64,000 nucleotides of DNA from Scleromatobacter sp038243995 (GCA_038243995.1 JBBRTV010000018.1:1-64000), one strand, 5' to 3'. Positions 25,988-34,740 are shown, numbered from the stretch's first letter. Translations and numbers: made by a program. Notes: generated by a model not told the origin, from the letters alone.

Positions 25988-26458
25988 ATGATCCGGATCG
26001 GCCTGATCTCCGATACGCACGGCCTGATGCGCCAGCAGGCGCTCTCGGTGCTGCGCGGGAGCGACTTCATCGTCCACGCGGGCGATATCGGCGAGGGTGT
26101 CCTCGATCCCCTCGCGATCATCGCGCCGGTGACGGCCGTGCGCGGCAACAATGATCGCGCGCCGTGGGCCGCGAACATCCACGAAACGGAAACCCTGCGA
26201 TTCGGAGAGATCACGCTGCATGCGCTGCACGACCTGTCCCACCTGGCGATCGATCCCGGCGCGGCGGGCGTCGACGTCGTCGTCAGTGGCCACTCGCACA
26301 AGCCGAAGATCGAGTGCCGCAGTGGCGTGCTGTACGTCAATCCCGGCAGCGCAGGCCCCGTGCGCTTCAGGCTGCCGATCTCGGTCGCGCTGCTGCAGAT
26401 TTCCGGCTCGCAGCTTACGGCGCGCATCGTCGAGCTGGAGTCGTTGTGCGCCGGGTGA
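25988..26458 (+). CDS. YfcE/MJ0936-type metallophosphodiesterase
   Basis: 156 residues from ATG 25988 (AAGGA before it; GTG 25973 is also open). All calcineurin-like metal motifs are present: GLISDTHG (Asp9, His11), HAGDIGEG, RGNNDRAP, LHDLSHL and VVSGHSHKPKI, then LYVNPGSAGPVRF, which is a YfcE-family mark. Such enzymes are Mn-dependent phosphodiesterases on small or unknown substrates. It follows the permease by 19 bases and may share its transcript. The function in the cell is unknown. Confidence 0.88.
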   Translation: MIRIGLISDTHGLMRQQALSVLRGSDFIVHAGDIGEGVLDPLAIIAPVTAVRGNNDRAPWAANIHETETLRFGEITLHALHDLSHLAIDPGAAGVDVVVSGHSHKPKIECRSGVLYVNPGSAGPVRFRLPISVALLQISGSQLTARIVELESLCAG

Positions 26459-26493
26459 TCCCGCCGGAGGCCTGCACGCAGCCAGATGCGAGA

Positions 26494-26511
26494 AGCCGCC
26501 CGGAGGCGGCT
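26494..26511. terminator. Weak hairpin between convergent genes
   Basis: AGCCGCC-CGGA-GGCGGCT stem between the YfcE-like and cheW genes, without a T-run on either side. Confidence 0.35.
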
Positions 26512-26556
26512 CGTTCGAGGCCCGGGCTGCGCGCCGGGCCGGGAATCACGTCGGAT

Positions 26557-27078
26557 TCAGGACGCCGATTCGATCAGGCCCATGTCCGAGGCGCTCATCA
26601 GCGCCTCGATGTCCATCAGGATCAGCATGCGTTCGCCGACGTTGGCGATGCCGGTGATGAACGACATGTCGACCGTCGAGCTCATCATGGGCGCCGGCTT
26701 GATGGCGTCGCCGCCGAGTTCGCAGACGTCCGACACGGAGTCGACGACGGCGCCGATCACCCGACCCTTGACGTTGAGCACGATCACGACGGTGAACGCG
26801 TTGAAGTCGGCGCTCTGGCAGGCGAGCTTCAGGCGCAGGTCGACGATAGGCACGATCACACCGCGCAGGTTCACGACGCCGCGCAGGAACTCCGGCGTGT
26901 TGGCGATGCGGGTGGGCTGCTCGTACGAGCGGATTTCCTGCACACGCAGGATATCGATGCCGTACTCTTCGCCGCCGAGGCGGAAGGTCAGGAACTCCCC
27001 CTTCGCGCCCTTGGCCGCGCTGGCCGAACGCTCCGCCGCGTGGCGGGCGATGTGGGTAGCTTCCTTGATCATGTCCAT
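26557..27078 (-). CDS. cheW: Chemotaxis coupling protein CheW
   Basis: 173 residues. CheW joins receptors to the CheA kinase at the inner membrane. The beta-barrel signature is clear: GEFLTFRLGGEEYGIDILRV, QEIRSYEQPTRIANTPEFLR, GVVNLRGVIVPIVDLRLKL and VVDSVSDVCELGGDAIKPAP. A helical N-terminal tail of about 25 residues precedes it. ATG 27078 has AGAGGAT upstream. The gene has its own likely sigma-28 promoter at 27124-27150, separate from the upstream MCP gene, and ends next to a convergent gene. Confidence 0.93.
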   Translation of the reverse strand: MDMIKEATHIARHAAERSASAAKGAKGEFLTFRLGGEEYGIDILRVQEIRSYEQPTRIANTPEFLRGVVNLRGVIVPIVDLRLKLACQSADFNAFTVVIVLNVKGRVIGAVVDSVSDVCELGGDAIKPAPMMSSTVDMSFITGIANVGERMLILMDIEALMSASDMGLIESAS

Positions 27079-27123
27079 GAGAGATCCTCTTGCGGGCTGG
27101 GTAATGTCGGGGTGTTCAGGAAT

Positions 27124-27150
27124 TTATCGGCCGGTCTCGCCGGAAGATGA
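27124..27150 (-). promoter_or_regulatory. Likely sigma-28 (FliA) promoter of cheW
   Basis: Minus strand: TCAT-N15-GCCGATAA. The -10 element GCCGATAA is a perfect match to the sigma-28 consensus; the -35 is partial. The expected start site lies about 35-40 bases before the cheW ATG. Confidence 0.6.
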
Positions 27151-27197
27151 AGCGGATTTCGTGAGCTGTTTCGCGGATCGACGCGGAACAACCCGGC

Positions 27198-28793
27198 TCA
27201 AGCGGTGACACGTTCGCGCGTCGGCGCCTCGACGCTGAAGGCGCCCACCACGTCGGACATCCGCGCTGCCTGCTCCTTCAGGCTTTCCGCGGCGGCGGCG
27301 CTCTGCTCCACCAATGCGGCGTTCTGCTGCGTCATCTGGTCGAGCTTGGAGACGGCCTGGTTGATCTGGCCGATGCCCGAACTCTGCTCTGCGGCCGAGG
27401 CGGTGACCTCGCCGATGATGTCGGAGACGCGCTGCACGCTGGCCACGATCTCGTCCATCGTGGAGCCGGCGTCCTGCACCAGCCGCGATCCGTTCTCGAC
27501 GCGTTCGACCGAGGTGCTGATCAGCGCCTTGATCTCGCGCGCGGCCTCGGCGCTGCGCCGGGCTAGCGATCGCACTTCGCTCGCGACGACCGCGAAGCCC
27601 TTGCCTTGTTCGCCGGCGCGCGCCGCCTCGACGGCGGCGTTCAGCGCCAGGATGTTGGTCTGGAAGGCGATGCCGTCGATCACTCCGATGATGTCGGCGA
27701 TCCGCTTCGAGCTTGTGTTGATCTCTTCCATGGTCGTCACGACCTGCGCGACGACGCTTCCGCCGCGGCGGGCGACCGTCGACGCCGATGCTGCGAGCTG
27801 GCTGGCCTGCGACGCCGCGTCCGCGCTCTGGCGCACCGCGATCGTCAGTTCCGCCATCGAGCTCGAGGTCTGTTGGAGGTTGCTCGCCGCCTGCTCCGTG
27901 CGGTGGCTCAGGTCGGTGTTGCCCGAGGCGACTTCCGTCGACGCCACGTGGATGCTGGCCGACGCCTGGCGGACCGCGCCGACCAGCGTCTGCAGCGCGG
28001 TCTGCATCTGCGAGAGCGCGCCGAGCAAATGCGCGGCCTCGTCCTTGCCTTCGACGCGGATCTCGCGCTTCAGGTCGCCGCCGGCGATGGCGAGCGCGAC
28101 CTTGCGGGCGTAGTCCATCGGCCCGGTGATCGAGCCCGAGTTGGCCAGCGTGAGCGGCACCACGATGACGACGGCCGTGCCGAGCACGATCGTGAAGACG
28201 AGCAGTGCCAGTTTCGTGGACGCGTCCATGCCTGCGGCGGCGCGCGCCGCCTCGCCGGCCATGGCCTGCTGCATCTTCGCGAGCGATTCGTCGGCCGCCT
28301 TCGCCGCGGGCAGGGCGGCGGCCGTCAACGCCTCGTTGACGGCGGCTGTCGAGTCGTAGCCGCCGGCGTCGAGCTTCACGAAGACGGGGTTCAAGGCAGC
28401 CGCGTAGGCCGCGTAGTTCTCCTGGAGCTTCCGGGCGACCGCGGCCGCCTCGCCGTCGTACGACGACGCGATGAAACGAACGTTCGCGTCGACGAGCTTG
28501 CGGGCCGCCTCCCAGCGGGCGCGGTCCTCGGCGATCTTGTCCTTTTTGTCGAAGTCGATCGCCGTGTCTTTCTCGAAGCGTCCGAGATCGCCGGCCGACT
28601 TTGCGAGCGTCGCCAGTGCGCCGAGGCCGTTCACCACGTCGTCCGAGAGCACGCGGCTCTCGGCCTGGACGCGGAACATGCCCCACAGGCCCGTGCTGCC
28701 GACGGCTAGCAACATCGCCAGCACCATCGCGATGGCGCCGAGCATGCGGGTGCGCACGGTGAAGTTGCGCAGGAGGTCGTGGATGGAGGTCAT
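27198..28793 (-). CDS. Methyl-accepting chemotaxis protein with periplasmic four-helix sensor
   Basis: 531 residues from ATG 28793 (GGAGG-like CTCCATCC region before it is weak). TM1 at about residues 17-38 (GAIAMVLAMLLAVGSTGLWG), an Ala-rich helical periplasmic domain to about 190, TM2 at about 192-214 (LALLVFTIVLGTAVVIVVPL), a HAMP segment and a long signalling coiled coil with the hairpin tip IAFQTNILALNAAVEAARAG. Receptors of this Tsr-like layout sense small solutes and control CheA. It lacks a C-terminal docking pentapeptide, unlike the neighbouring MCP. A terminator separates the two. Confidence 0.9.
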   Translation of the reverse strand: MTSIHDLLRNFTVRTRMLGAIAMVLAMLLAVGSTGLWGMFRVQAESRVLSDDVVNGLGALATLAKSAGDLGRFEKDTAIDFDKKDKIAEDRARWEAARKLVDANVRFIASSYDGEAAAVARKLQENYAAYAAALNPVFVKLDAGGYDSTAAVNEALTAAALPAAKAADESLAKMQQAMAGEAARAAAGMDASTKLALLVFTIVLGTAVVIVVPLTLANSGSITGPMDYARKVALAIAGGDLKREIRVEGKDEAAHLLGALSQMQTALQTLVGAVRQASASIHVASTEVASGNTDLSHRTEQAASNLQQTSSSMAELTIAVRQSADAASQASQLAASASTVARRGGSVVAQVVTTMEEINTSSKRIADIIGVIDGIAFQTNILALNAAVEAARAGEQGKGFAVVASEVRSLARRSAEAAREIKALISTSVERVENGSRLVQDAGSTMDEIVASVQRVSDIIGEVTASAAEQSSGIGQINQAVSKLDQMTQQNAALVEQSAAAAESLKEQAARMSDVVGAFSVEAPTRERVTA

Positions 28794-28855
28794 GGCAGTC
28801 TGGTCGTGGCGAAGTGCCGGGTCCGGGCGTCGTCGGGGAACAGGCCCCTGAAACG

Positions 28856-28880
28856 AAAAAAGCCGCGCGGGGGGCGCGGC
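28856..28880 (-). terminator. Rho-independent terminator after the tethered MCP gene
   Basis: Minus strand: GCCGCGC-CCCCC-GCGCGGC followed by TTTTTTCG, 7 bases beyond the stop at 28888. It ends the cheA-side transcript, so the next MCP gene needs its own promoter. Confidence 0.85.
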
Positions 28881-28887
28881 GTGGAGG

Positions 28888-30219
28888 TCAGAACGATTCC
28901 CAGTCGTCGCTGCCGCCCGCCGTCGCGGGCGCGGGCGTGGGCGTGGGCGTGGGAGCCGGCGCGGCTGCGCGTTTCGCCGCCGGGGCGGCCGGCCTTGCAA
29001 CGGTCTTGGCGGCCGGCTTGGGAGTCGCCTTGGGAGTCGCCTTGAAGGTCGACGTCGCGGTCTTGGGCGTCGCGGCGGGGGCGCGATGGGCGGAGGCCCC
29101 CTTGGCGACGGCGAAGCCGGCGGATTCGGCACCGCTGCCATCGACGCGGTAGTTGGCGACCACCGTCGTCATGCGGTGAGCCTGGTCTTTCAGGCTCTCG
29201 GCGGCGGCGGCGGATTCCTCCACCAGCGCGGCGTTCTGCTGCGTCATCTGGTCGAGGCGGGTGACGGCCTCGTTGACCTGGCCGATGCCCTGGCTCTGTT
29301 CGAGCGCCGCGGCGCTGATCTCGCCGATGATGTCGGTGACGCGCTGCACGCTGGCAACGATCTCGTCCATCGTCGAGCCCGCGTCCTGCACCAGTTTCGA
29401 GCCGGTCTCGACCTTGTCGACGCTCGTGCCGATCAGCGACTTGATTTCCTTCGCCGCTTCGGCGCTGCGCTGCGCCAGCGAGCGCACTTCCCCGGCGACG
29501 ACCGCGAAGCCGCGACCCTGTTCGCCGGCCCGTGCCGCCTCGACCGCCGCGTTCAGCGCGAGGATGTTGGTCTGGAACGCGATGCCGTCGATCACGCCGA
29601 TGATGTCGGCGATCTTCTTCGACGAGGAGTTGATCTCTTCCATCGTCGCGACCACCTGCGAGACCACCGCACCGCCGCGGCGGGCGACCTGGGTCGCCGA
29701 GCTGGCGAGCTGGTTGGCCTGTGCGGCTGCATCGGCGCTCTGGCGCACGTTGCCGGTCAGCTGCGACAGCGAGCTGGCGGTCTGCTGCAGGTTGCTGGCG
29801 GTCAGCTCGGTGCGCTGGCTCAGGTCCTGGTTGCCGGTCGCGATCTCGGTCGACGCGGTGGACACTTCGTGCGAACCCGAACGGATCGCCCCGATGGTCT
29901 TGCGCAGTTCGTCCTGCAGCGTCTTCAGCGAGCGCAGCGCCTGCGTGGATTCGGACGGCCCGACGACGCGGATGTCGACCGTCATGTCGCCCTGGCTCAT
30001 GCGCTGCGCGTGGCGCGTGAACTCGCCGACGATGCTCTTCACCAGCAGCGTCGACGACACGAAGATGTAGCCCACGAGCACGGCGCAGGTGATGCCCGAC
30101 GCGATGATGGCGGTCGGCGACCAGCCCAGGCTCAGGCCGGCGATGACCACGCCCTGGCTCGCGGCGAGCAGGCCCAGGAAGATCGCCGCGCGCACGCGGG
30201 TCGGAAGGTTGTTCAACAT
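28888..30219 (-). CDS. Methyl-accepting chemotaxis protein without periplasmic domain, DWESF-tailed
   Basis: 443 residues. Two membrane segments (about 11-33 and 37-60) are joined by only a few residues, so there is no periplasmic sensor; sensing must be through the membrane, HAMP or cytoplasm. The signalling domain includes IAFQTNILALNAAVEAARAG and REINSSSKKIADIIGVIDG-like sequence. After about residue 360 comes a Pro/Ala/Lys/Thr linker (TPKATPKPAAK, PTPTPTPAP) ending in DDWESF. D/N-W-E-S/T-F is the pentapeptide that tethers CheR and CheB to receptors. It lies directly after cheA (78-base gap) and is closed by a terminator. Confidence 0.9.
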   Translation of the reverse strand: MLNNLPTRVRAAIFLGLLAASQGVVIAGLSLGWSPTAIIASGITCAVLVGYIFVSSTLLVKSIVGEFTRHAQRMSQGDMTVDIRVVGPSESTQALRSLKTLQDELRKTIGAIRSGSHEVSTASTEIATGNQDLSQRTELTASNLQQTASSLSQLTGNVRQSADAAAQANQLASSATQVARRGGAVVSQVVATMEEINSSSKKIADIIGVIDGIAFQTNILALNAAVEAARAGEQGRGFAVVAGEVRSLAQRSAEAAKEIKSLIGTSVDKVETGSKLVQDAGSTMDEIVASVQRVTDIIGEISAAALEQSQGIGQVNEAVTRLDQMTQQNAALVEESAAAAESLKDQAHRMTTVVANYRVDGSGAESAGFAVAKGASAHRAPAATPKTATSTFKATPKATPKPAAKTVARPAAPAAKRAAAPAPTPTPTPAPATAGGSDDWESF

Positions 30220-30297
30220 GGAGGAATCCGTTTCAGGTCGGGAATTCGTTGGAATGGGAGCGGCGGGGCCGGGAGTGGAGGGCTCCCCGGCGGTTCC

Positions 30298-32424
30298 TCA
30301 ATGACGCGTGCGGCGCACCAGCGAGCCGGTGTCCAGGATCAGCGCGACGCGGCCGTCGCCCATGATCGTGGCGCCCGAGACGTCCTGCACCTTGCGGTAG
30401 TTCGCCTCGAGGTTCTTGACGACGACCTGTTGCTGGCCCAGGAGTTCGTCGACGAGCAGTGCGACGCGGCCCCCTTCGGCTTCCACGACCACCATGATGT
30501 TGCTGACGTGCTCGAAGTCGAAGCGCGGCACTTCGAAGACGCGTTCGAGGTCGATGACGGGCATGAACTCGTCGCGCACCTCGACGACGCGGCCCGAGCC
30601 GCCAATCGTCTTGATCATGCCGGCCGACACCTGGAACGATTCGACGACCGAGGCGAGCGGCAGGATGTAGCACTCGTCGCCGACGCCGATGCTCATGCCA
30701 TCCATGATCGCCAGCGTCAGCGGCAGGCGCACCTTGACGCTCATGCCGTAGCCTTCGGCAGAATCGATCTCGACCGTGCCGCCGAGCGCGGTGATGTTCT
30801 TCTTCACCACGTCCATGCCGACACCGCGGCCGGAGACGTCGGTGACCTCGTCGGCCGTCGAGAAGCCCGGCGCGAAGATCAGGCCCCAGACCTCCTGGTC
30901 GGTCATGGAATCGGGCGCGTCGATGCCGCGCTCGCGGGCCTTGGCCAGCAATTTCGGGCGCGACAGGCCGCGGCCGTCGTCGCGCACTTCGATGACGATC
31001 GAACCGCCCTGGTGGGAGGCGATCAGCGTGATCGTGCCGCCCTCGGGCTTGCCCTTGGCGAGACGGTCGGCGGGCAACTCGATGCCATGGTCGCACGAGT
31101 TGCGCACCAGGTGGGTCAGCGGGTCGGTGATCTTCTCGACCAGGCCCTTGTCCAATTCGGTCGCTTCGCCCTGGGTCACCAGTTCGACCTTCTTCTCGAG
31201 CTTGGCGGCGAGGTCGCGCAGCATGCGCGGGAAGCGGTTGAACACCATCGACATCGGAATCATCCGGATCGACATGACCGCTTCCTGGAGGTCGCGGGTG
31301 TTGCGTTCGAGGTCGGTCAGGCCGGCCAGCAACTGCTGGTTCAGCTGGCCCTCGACATTGCGGCTGTTCTGCGCCAGCATGGCCTGGGTGATGACGAGTT
31401 CGCCGACCAGGTTGATCAGTTGATCGACCTTCTCGACCGAGACGCGCAGCGTCGGGTCGACGGCGGCGGCGGCCTTCGCTTCCACCGGCCTGGCGGCGGC
31501 CTTGGGCGCTGGTGCCGCGGCTACCGGCGCCGGGGCGCTTTCGCCCGGCGCGGGAATGCCGTGGGCGGACGCTGGGTCGACGGCGGCGCTCCCGGCCAGC
31601 GGCTCGAAGAAGCCGTAGCCCGGATCGACCGGCGATTCTTCCGGCGGCGCGCCGGCATTCTCGGAGAAGAAGCCGAAACCGGGATCGTTCGGGCGCATCT
31701 GGATCAGTTCGCGCGCAACATGGAACGTGAACAGATCCAGCAGTTCGCTGTCGGACGTCGTCGTGACGACGCGGAAGCGGCGCATGCCGTCCGCGGCGCG
31801 ACCGCCGTCCAGCGGTTCGATCGTGCCGAGGCCTTCGATCTCGCTGAAGAGCTCGCTCAGCTGGTCGGCGTGTTCGGGATGCTCGAGCGGGCCGACGACG
31901 AGTTCGATGGCGCGCGTGTGCGCCTTCGGCACCGGCATCGACTTCAGCGTCGGACTGACGACGACCGCGCTCGGCGCGGCCTGCGCCGCGACGGCGGGCG
32001 CGTGGCCGTCGGACATCGCGCGGATCCGCACGAGCAGGTCGCTCGTGTCGGGCGCCGTGCTGGCCGCCCCCTGGTGTACCGCGAGCTGACCCTTGAGGGC
32101 GTCGCCGGCAGCCAGCAGCACGTCGACCATCGCCGACGTCGGCGTCAGTTCGTGACGGCGCAGCTTGTCCAGCAGCGTCTCCATCTGGTGCGTGAGCGCG
32201 GCGACGTCGGAGAACCCGAACGTGGCGGCACCGCCCTTGACGGAATGCGCGCAGCGGAAGATCGCATTCATCTCCTCGTCGTCTGCGGCGTCCACATTCA
32301 GCTCGAGCAGCTTCTGCTCCATCTGTTCGAGGTTCTCGCCGGCTTCTTCGAAGAAGACCTGGTAGAACTGACTCAGGTCGATTCCCGCGGACGACTGTCC
32401 GCTGTTGTTGCCCATCTCAGCCAT
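30298..32424 (-). CDS. cheA: Chemotaxis histidine kinase CheA
   Basis: 708 residues. P1 phosphotransfer domain with His60 in FRCAHSVKGGAATFGFSD; a P2-like region at about residues 150-240 (AIELVVGPLEHPEHADQLSE); an Ala/Pro linker; P3 dimerisation helices from about 315 (VDQLINLVGELVITQAMLAQ); P4 ATPase with HLVRNSCDHGIE, VRDDGRGLS and GRGVGMDVVKKNI; and a CheW-like P5 at the end (DECYILPLASVVESFQ). AGGAG lies 7 bases before ATG 32424. It is between cheY and a tethered MCP gene in one likely operon. CheA phosphorylates CheY (and CheB) under receptor control. Confidence 0.95.
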   Translation of the reverse strand: MAEMGNNSGQSSAGIDLSQFYQVFFEEAGENLEQMEQKLLELNVDAADDEEMNAIFRCAHSVKGGAATFGFSDVAALTHQMETLLDKLRRHELTPTSAMVDVLLAAGDALKGQLAVHQGAASTAPDTSDLLVRIRAMSDGHAPAVAAQAAPSAVVVSPTLKSMPVPKAHTRAIELVVGPLEHPEHADQLSELFSEIEGLGTIEPLDGGRAADGMRRFRVVTTTSDSELLDLFTFHVARELIQMRPNDPGFGFFSENAGAPPEESPVDPGYGFFEPLAGSAAVDPASAHGIPAPGESAPAPVAAAPAPKAAARPVEAKAAAAVDPTLRVSVEKVDQLINLVGELVITQAMLAQNSRNVEGQLNQQLLAGLTDLERNTRDLQEAVMSIRMIPMSMVFNRFPRMLRDLAAKLEKKVELVTQGEATELDKGLVEKITDPLTHLVRNSCDHGIELPADRLAKGKPEGGTITLIASHQGGSIVIEVRDDGRGLSRPKLLAKARERGIDAPDSMTDQEVWGLIFAPGFSTADEVTDVSGRGVGMDVVKKNITALGGTVEIDSAEGYGMSVKVRLPLTLAIMDGMSIGVGDECYILPLASVVESFQVSAGMIKTIGGSGRVVEVRDEFMPVIDLERVFEVPRFDFEHVSNIMVVVEAEGGRVALLVDELLGQQQVVVKNLEANYRKVQDVSGATIMGDGRVALILDTGSLVRRTRH

Positions 32425-32473
32425 TGCGCTTGCTCCTGATCCGATACTTGTCGTCTTGCCTGAAGTCGATAGG

Positions 32474-32836
32474 TCAGCGAACGACCTTGCCGATGACCTC
32501 GATCAGCTTGGCCGGATCGAAGGGCTTCACCAGCCAGCCGGTGGCGCCTGCGGCGCGGCCGGCCATCTTCATCTGGTCGCTGGACTCGGTGGTCAGGATC
32601 AGGATGGGGGTGGCCTTGAACTTGGGGTTCTCGCGCAGCTTCTTCGTCAGGCTGATGCCGTCCATGCGGGGCATGTTCTGGTCGGTCAGCACGAGGTTGT
32701 AGTCGCGCTGTGTCGACTTCTCTAGCGCGTCCTGGCCGTCCACGGCCTCGATGACGTTGAAGCCGGCGTTTTTGAGGGTGAACGCCACCATTTGGCGCAT
32801 CGAGGGGGAATCGTCCACGGCAAGAATCGTGTGCAT
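32474..32836 (-). CDS. cheY: CheY-like chemotaxis response regulator (first copy)
   Basis: 120 residues, a single receiver domain. Acidic pair D8/D9 (AVDDSPSMRQM), phosphoacceptor D52 (LTDQNMPRMDG), Thr82/83 (LILTTESSDQ) and Lys104 (WLVKPFDP) are all in place. It lies between the CheZ-like gene (44 bases) and cheA (49 bases). A second receiver gene is near motB. This copy resembles the CheY that sits beside cheA in Burkholderiales and may be a phosphate sink or an output regulator; which of the two drives the motor cannot be decided. Confidence 0.88.
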   Translation of the reverse strand: MHTILAVDDSPSMRQMVAFTLKNAGFNVIEAVDGQDALEKSTQRDYNLVLTDQNMPRMDGISLTKKLRENPKFKATPILILTTESSDQMKMAGRAAGATGWLVKPFDPAKLIEVIGKVVR

Positions 32837-32880
32837 CGCTGTTCTCCGGAGGTCTTGAATTGAGGCTTGAAAAGGGGATG

Positions 32881-33339
32881 TCAGAACAGGTCGATGGAGC
32901 CAGCGTCCATCTCGTCCTGCGTGACCGGGTTGGGTCGCATCGGCGCGTCTTCGACGATGGCGGCGCCATCCTCGTCGTCGCCCATCGCGTCGCGGGCAAT
33001 CCGGTCGGCGCAGTTGCGAAGCCGGCGTTGCGTGTGGGCGATCAGCTGCGTGGCCATGTCCTGGAATTGCAGGGCGGTGATCGCCCCGGCCAGGCTCTGC
33101 AGGGCTTCGCGGATCGGCGCAACGTCGAGATTGACCTTGGGCGCTTCATCCCTGAGCACGTTCATCTGGTTCGAGGCGCCGCAGAAATGCCCCATCAGCG
33201 CTTCCCCCGCGTCCTCGAGCAGGCGCTGCAGGCGCTCGAGGTCGTGCGAGGCAACCATCAGGTGATCCTGAAGGTCGGCCGCCGCGACCAGCGGCAGTCC
33301 GCCGCCGGGCGATGGGGTCTGGGCGTCACTCGTCAGCAT
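32881..33339 (-). CDS. CheZ-like helical protein next to cheY (putative CheY-P phosphatase)
   Basis: 152 residues from ATG 33339 (GGAG five bases upstream); a longer start at 33399 is possible. No family name comes to mind. It is mostly helical, with a long helix (HDLERLQRLLEDAGEALMGH) and then ITALQFQDMATQLIAHTQRR. The latter matches the CheZ active-site helix pattern FQD-x3-Q: D94 and Q98 have the same spacing as catalytic Asp143 and Gln147 of E. coli CheZ. The C-terminus is acidic and ends DEMDAGSIDLF, compatible with a CheY-binding tail, as true CheZ also ends with an acidic/hydrophobic helix. It heads the cheY-cheA-mcp unit. Confidence 0.6.
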   Translation of the reverse strand: MLTSDAQTPSPGGGLPLVAAADLQDHLMVASHDLERLQRLLEDAGEALMGHFCGASNQMNVLRDEAPKVNLDVAPIREALQSLAGAITALQFQDMATQLIAHTQRRLRNCADRIARDAMGDDEDGAAIVEDAPMRPNPVTQDEMDAGSIDLF

Positions 33340-33421
33340 CGTGGCTCCAAGCAAGGTGTTGTGTTTTTGGGCGAAGGCGACTTGATGGGACGCCTTCATT
33401 TCCCTCGGGATTGCGCTTTAT

Positions 33422-33449
33422 TCTTCGGCAGATACCCCCGCAACATTGA
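33422..33449 (-). promoter_or_regulatory. Candidate sigma-28 promoter of the chemotaxis operon
   Basis: Minus strand: TCAA-N16-GCCGAAGA. The -10 matches GCCGATAA at 6 of 8 positions and the spacing equals that of the fliC and fliS sites. It precedes the CheZ-like, cheY and cheA genes. Confidence 0.45.
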
Positions 33450-33564
33450 GGGGAAGACGACAGGAATACCGACCCATTTCTCGATAACTGCACGCGGCGC
33501 GAAGAGTCGCCGGGATTCGCGGGGGGCCTGACATCCCCCTCGGCGGTGCGCGATACTGCAATCC

Positions 33565-34740
33565 ATGCCATCCCATCCCTCGCCGGCCCGTCGCACCCAG
33601 CTGCGCGTCCTGCACCTGGAGGACTCCGAGCTCGACCATGAGCTCGAGATGGCCCACCTGCGTCGGGGGGGGACGCAGGTCGAGACCCTGCGGGTCGACT
33701 CCGAACCCGCGTTCCGCGCCGCGCTCGAGGAACCCTGGGACGTCGTCCTGTCCGATTTCAACGTTCCCGGCTTCTCGGGCCTGGCCGCGCTCGACATCGT
33801 CAAGGCGTCGGAGCACCCGCTGCCCTTCATCCTGATTTCGGGCGAGATCGGCGAGGACGTCGCGGTCGCCGCGATGCGCAACGGCGCCAGCGACTATCTC
33901 CTGAAGGCCAATCTCGCGCGCCTGGGCCCGGCGGTCGAGCACGCGATCGATGCGCACGAGGCGCGCCTGGCCCGCGCGACCGCCGACAGCCAGCTGGCCG
34001 AATCGCGCCAGCGACTGTCGGAGCTGGCGCAGCACTTGCAGACCAGCGTCGACATGGAACGTGCGGCGATCGCACGCGAGATCCATGATGATGTCGGCGG
34101 TTCGCTCACCGCACTGAAGTTCGATCTCGCCTGGATCGAGCGCCATTCGAAAGACGCGGCCGTGCAGCAGCGCACCCAGGCGGCACTCGAGGTGGTCACG
34201 CACGCGATCGAGTCGAGCAAGCGGATCATGCACAACCTCCACCCCGCGATCCTCGACCAGGGGCTGGTGGCGGCCCTGCAATGGATGGCGTCGCGTTTCG
34301 AGAAGCGAACCGGGGTCGCCTGCAGCTTCCGCACCAGCCACGAAGCGATGCAGCTGCCATCGGGCGTGCCCCTGGTCGCATATCGCGCGGCACAGGAGGC
34401 GCTCACCAACATCACCAAGCATGCCAACGCGACCCGGGTCAGCATCGACTTGTCGCTGGCAGGCGGCGTGCTGTCGCTGGAGATCAGCGACAACGGCATC
34501 GGCCTGCGCGGCGCCGACCTGGCCAAGGTGCGCAGCTTCGGCATCCGCGGCCTGCACGAACGCGCATCGACGGTCGGCGGCTGGGTCGACCTCTCGAGCA
34601 GTGCGCAAGGAACGACCCTGATCCTGTCCGTCCCGCTGGCCGACGCCGCGGGCTTCGCTTCCGAATTCGGTCCCGACGATGAAGACGGCGGCGGGTCAGG
34701 CGACAATGAGAGCGATCCGTCCGCCTGGGGGGCCCCATGA
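33565..34740 (+). CDS. Response-regulator/NarX-type histidine kinase hybrid
   Basis: 391 residues. Residues 12-130 are a receiver domain (LHLEDSELDHELEMAHL, phosphoacceptor in VVLSDFNVPGFSGLAALD, and K in YLLKANL). A coiled segment leads to a HisKA_3 dimerisation helix (ERAAIAREIHDDVGGSLTAL) and a HATPase with AAQEALTNITKHANATRV and ISDNGIGL. No membrane segment, so it is a soluble kinase with a receiver input. The gene overlaps a LuxR-type response regulator by 4 bases (ATGA), so the two form a pair. It is divergent from the chemotaxis operon. The signal is unknown; it may receive phosphate from another kinase such as CheA. Confidence 0.88.
   Translation: MPSHPSPARRTQLRVLHLEDSELDHELEMAHLRRGGTQVETLRVDSEPAFRAALEEPWDVVLSDFNVPGFSGLAALDIVKASEHPLPFILISGEIGEDVAVAAMRNGASDYLLKANLARLGPAVEHAIDAHEARLARATADSQLAESRQRLSELAQHLQTSVDMERAAIAREIHDDVGGSLTALKFDLAWIERHSKDAAVQQRTQAALEVVTHAIESSKRIMHNLHPAILDQGLVAALQWMASRFEKRTGVACSFRTSHEAMQLPSGVPLVAYRAAQEALTNITKHANATRVSIDLSLAGGVLSLEISDNGIGLRGADLAKVRSFGIRGLHERASTVGGWVDLSSSAQGTTLILSVPLADAAGFASEFGPDDEDGGGSGDNESDPSAWGAP

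Noticed and set aside
23338..26427. 1029-codon minus-strand frame opposite the permease and phosphodiesterase
   Set aside because: Composition is Arg/His/Gln-rich shadow sequence, and the plus-strand genes carry clear domains.
29086..32439. 1117-codon plus-strand frame opposite MCP and cheA
   Set aside because: Antisense shadow of two well-supported genes with no motif of its own.
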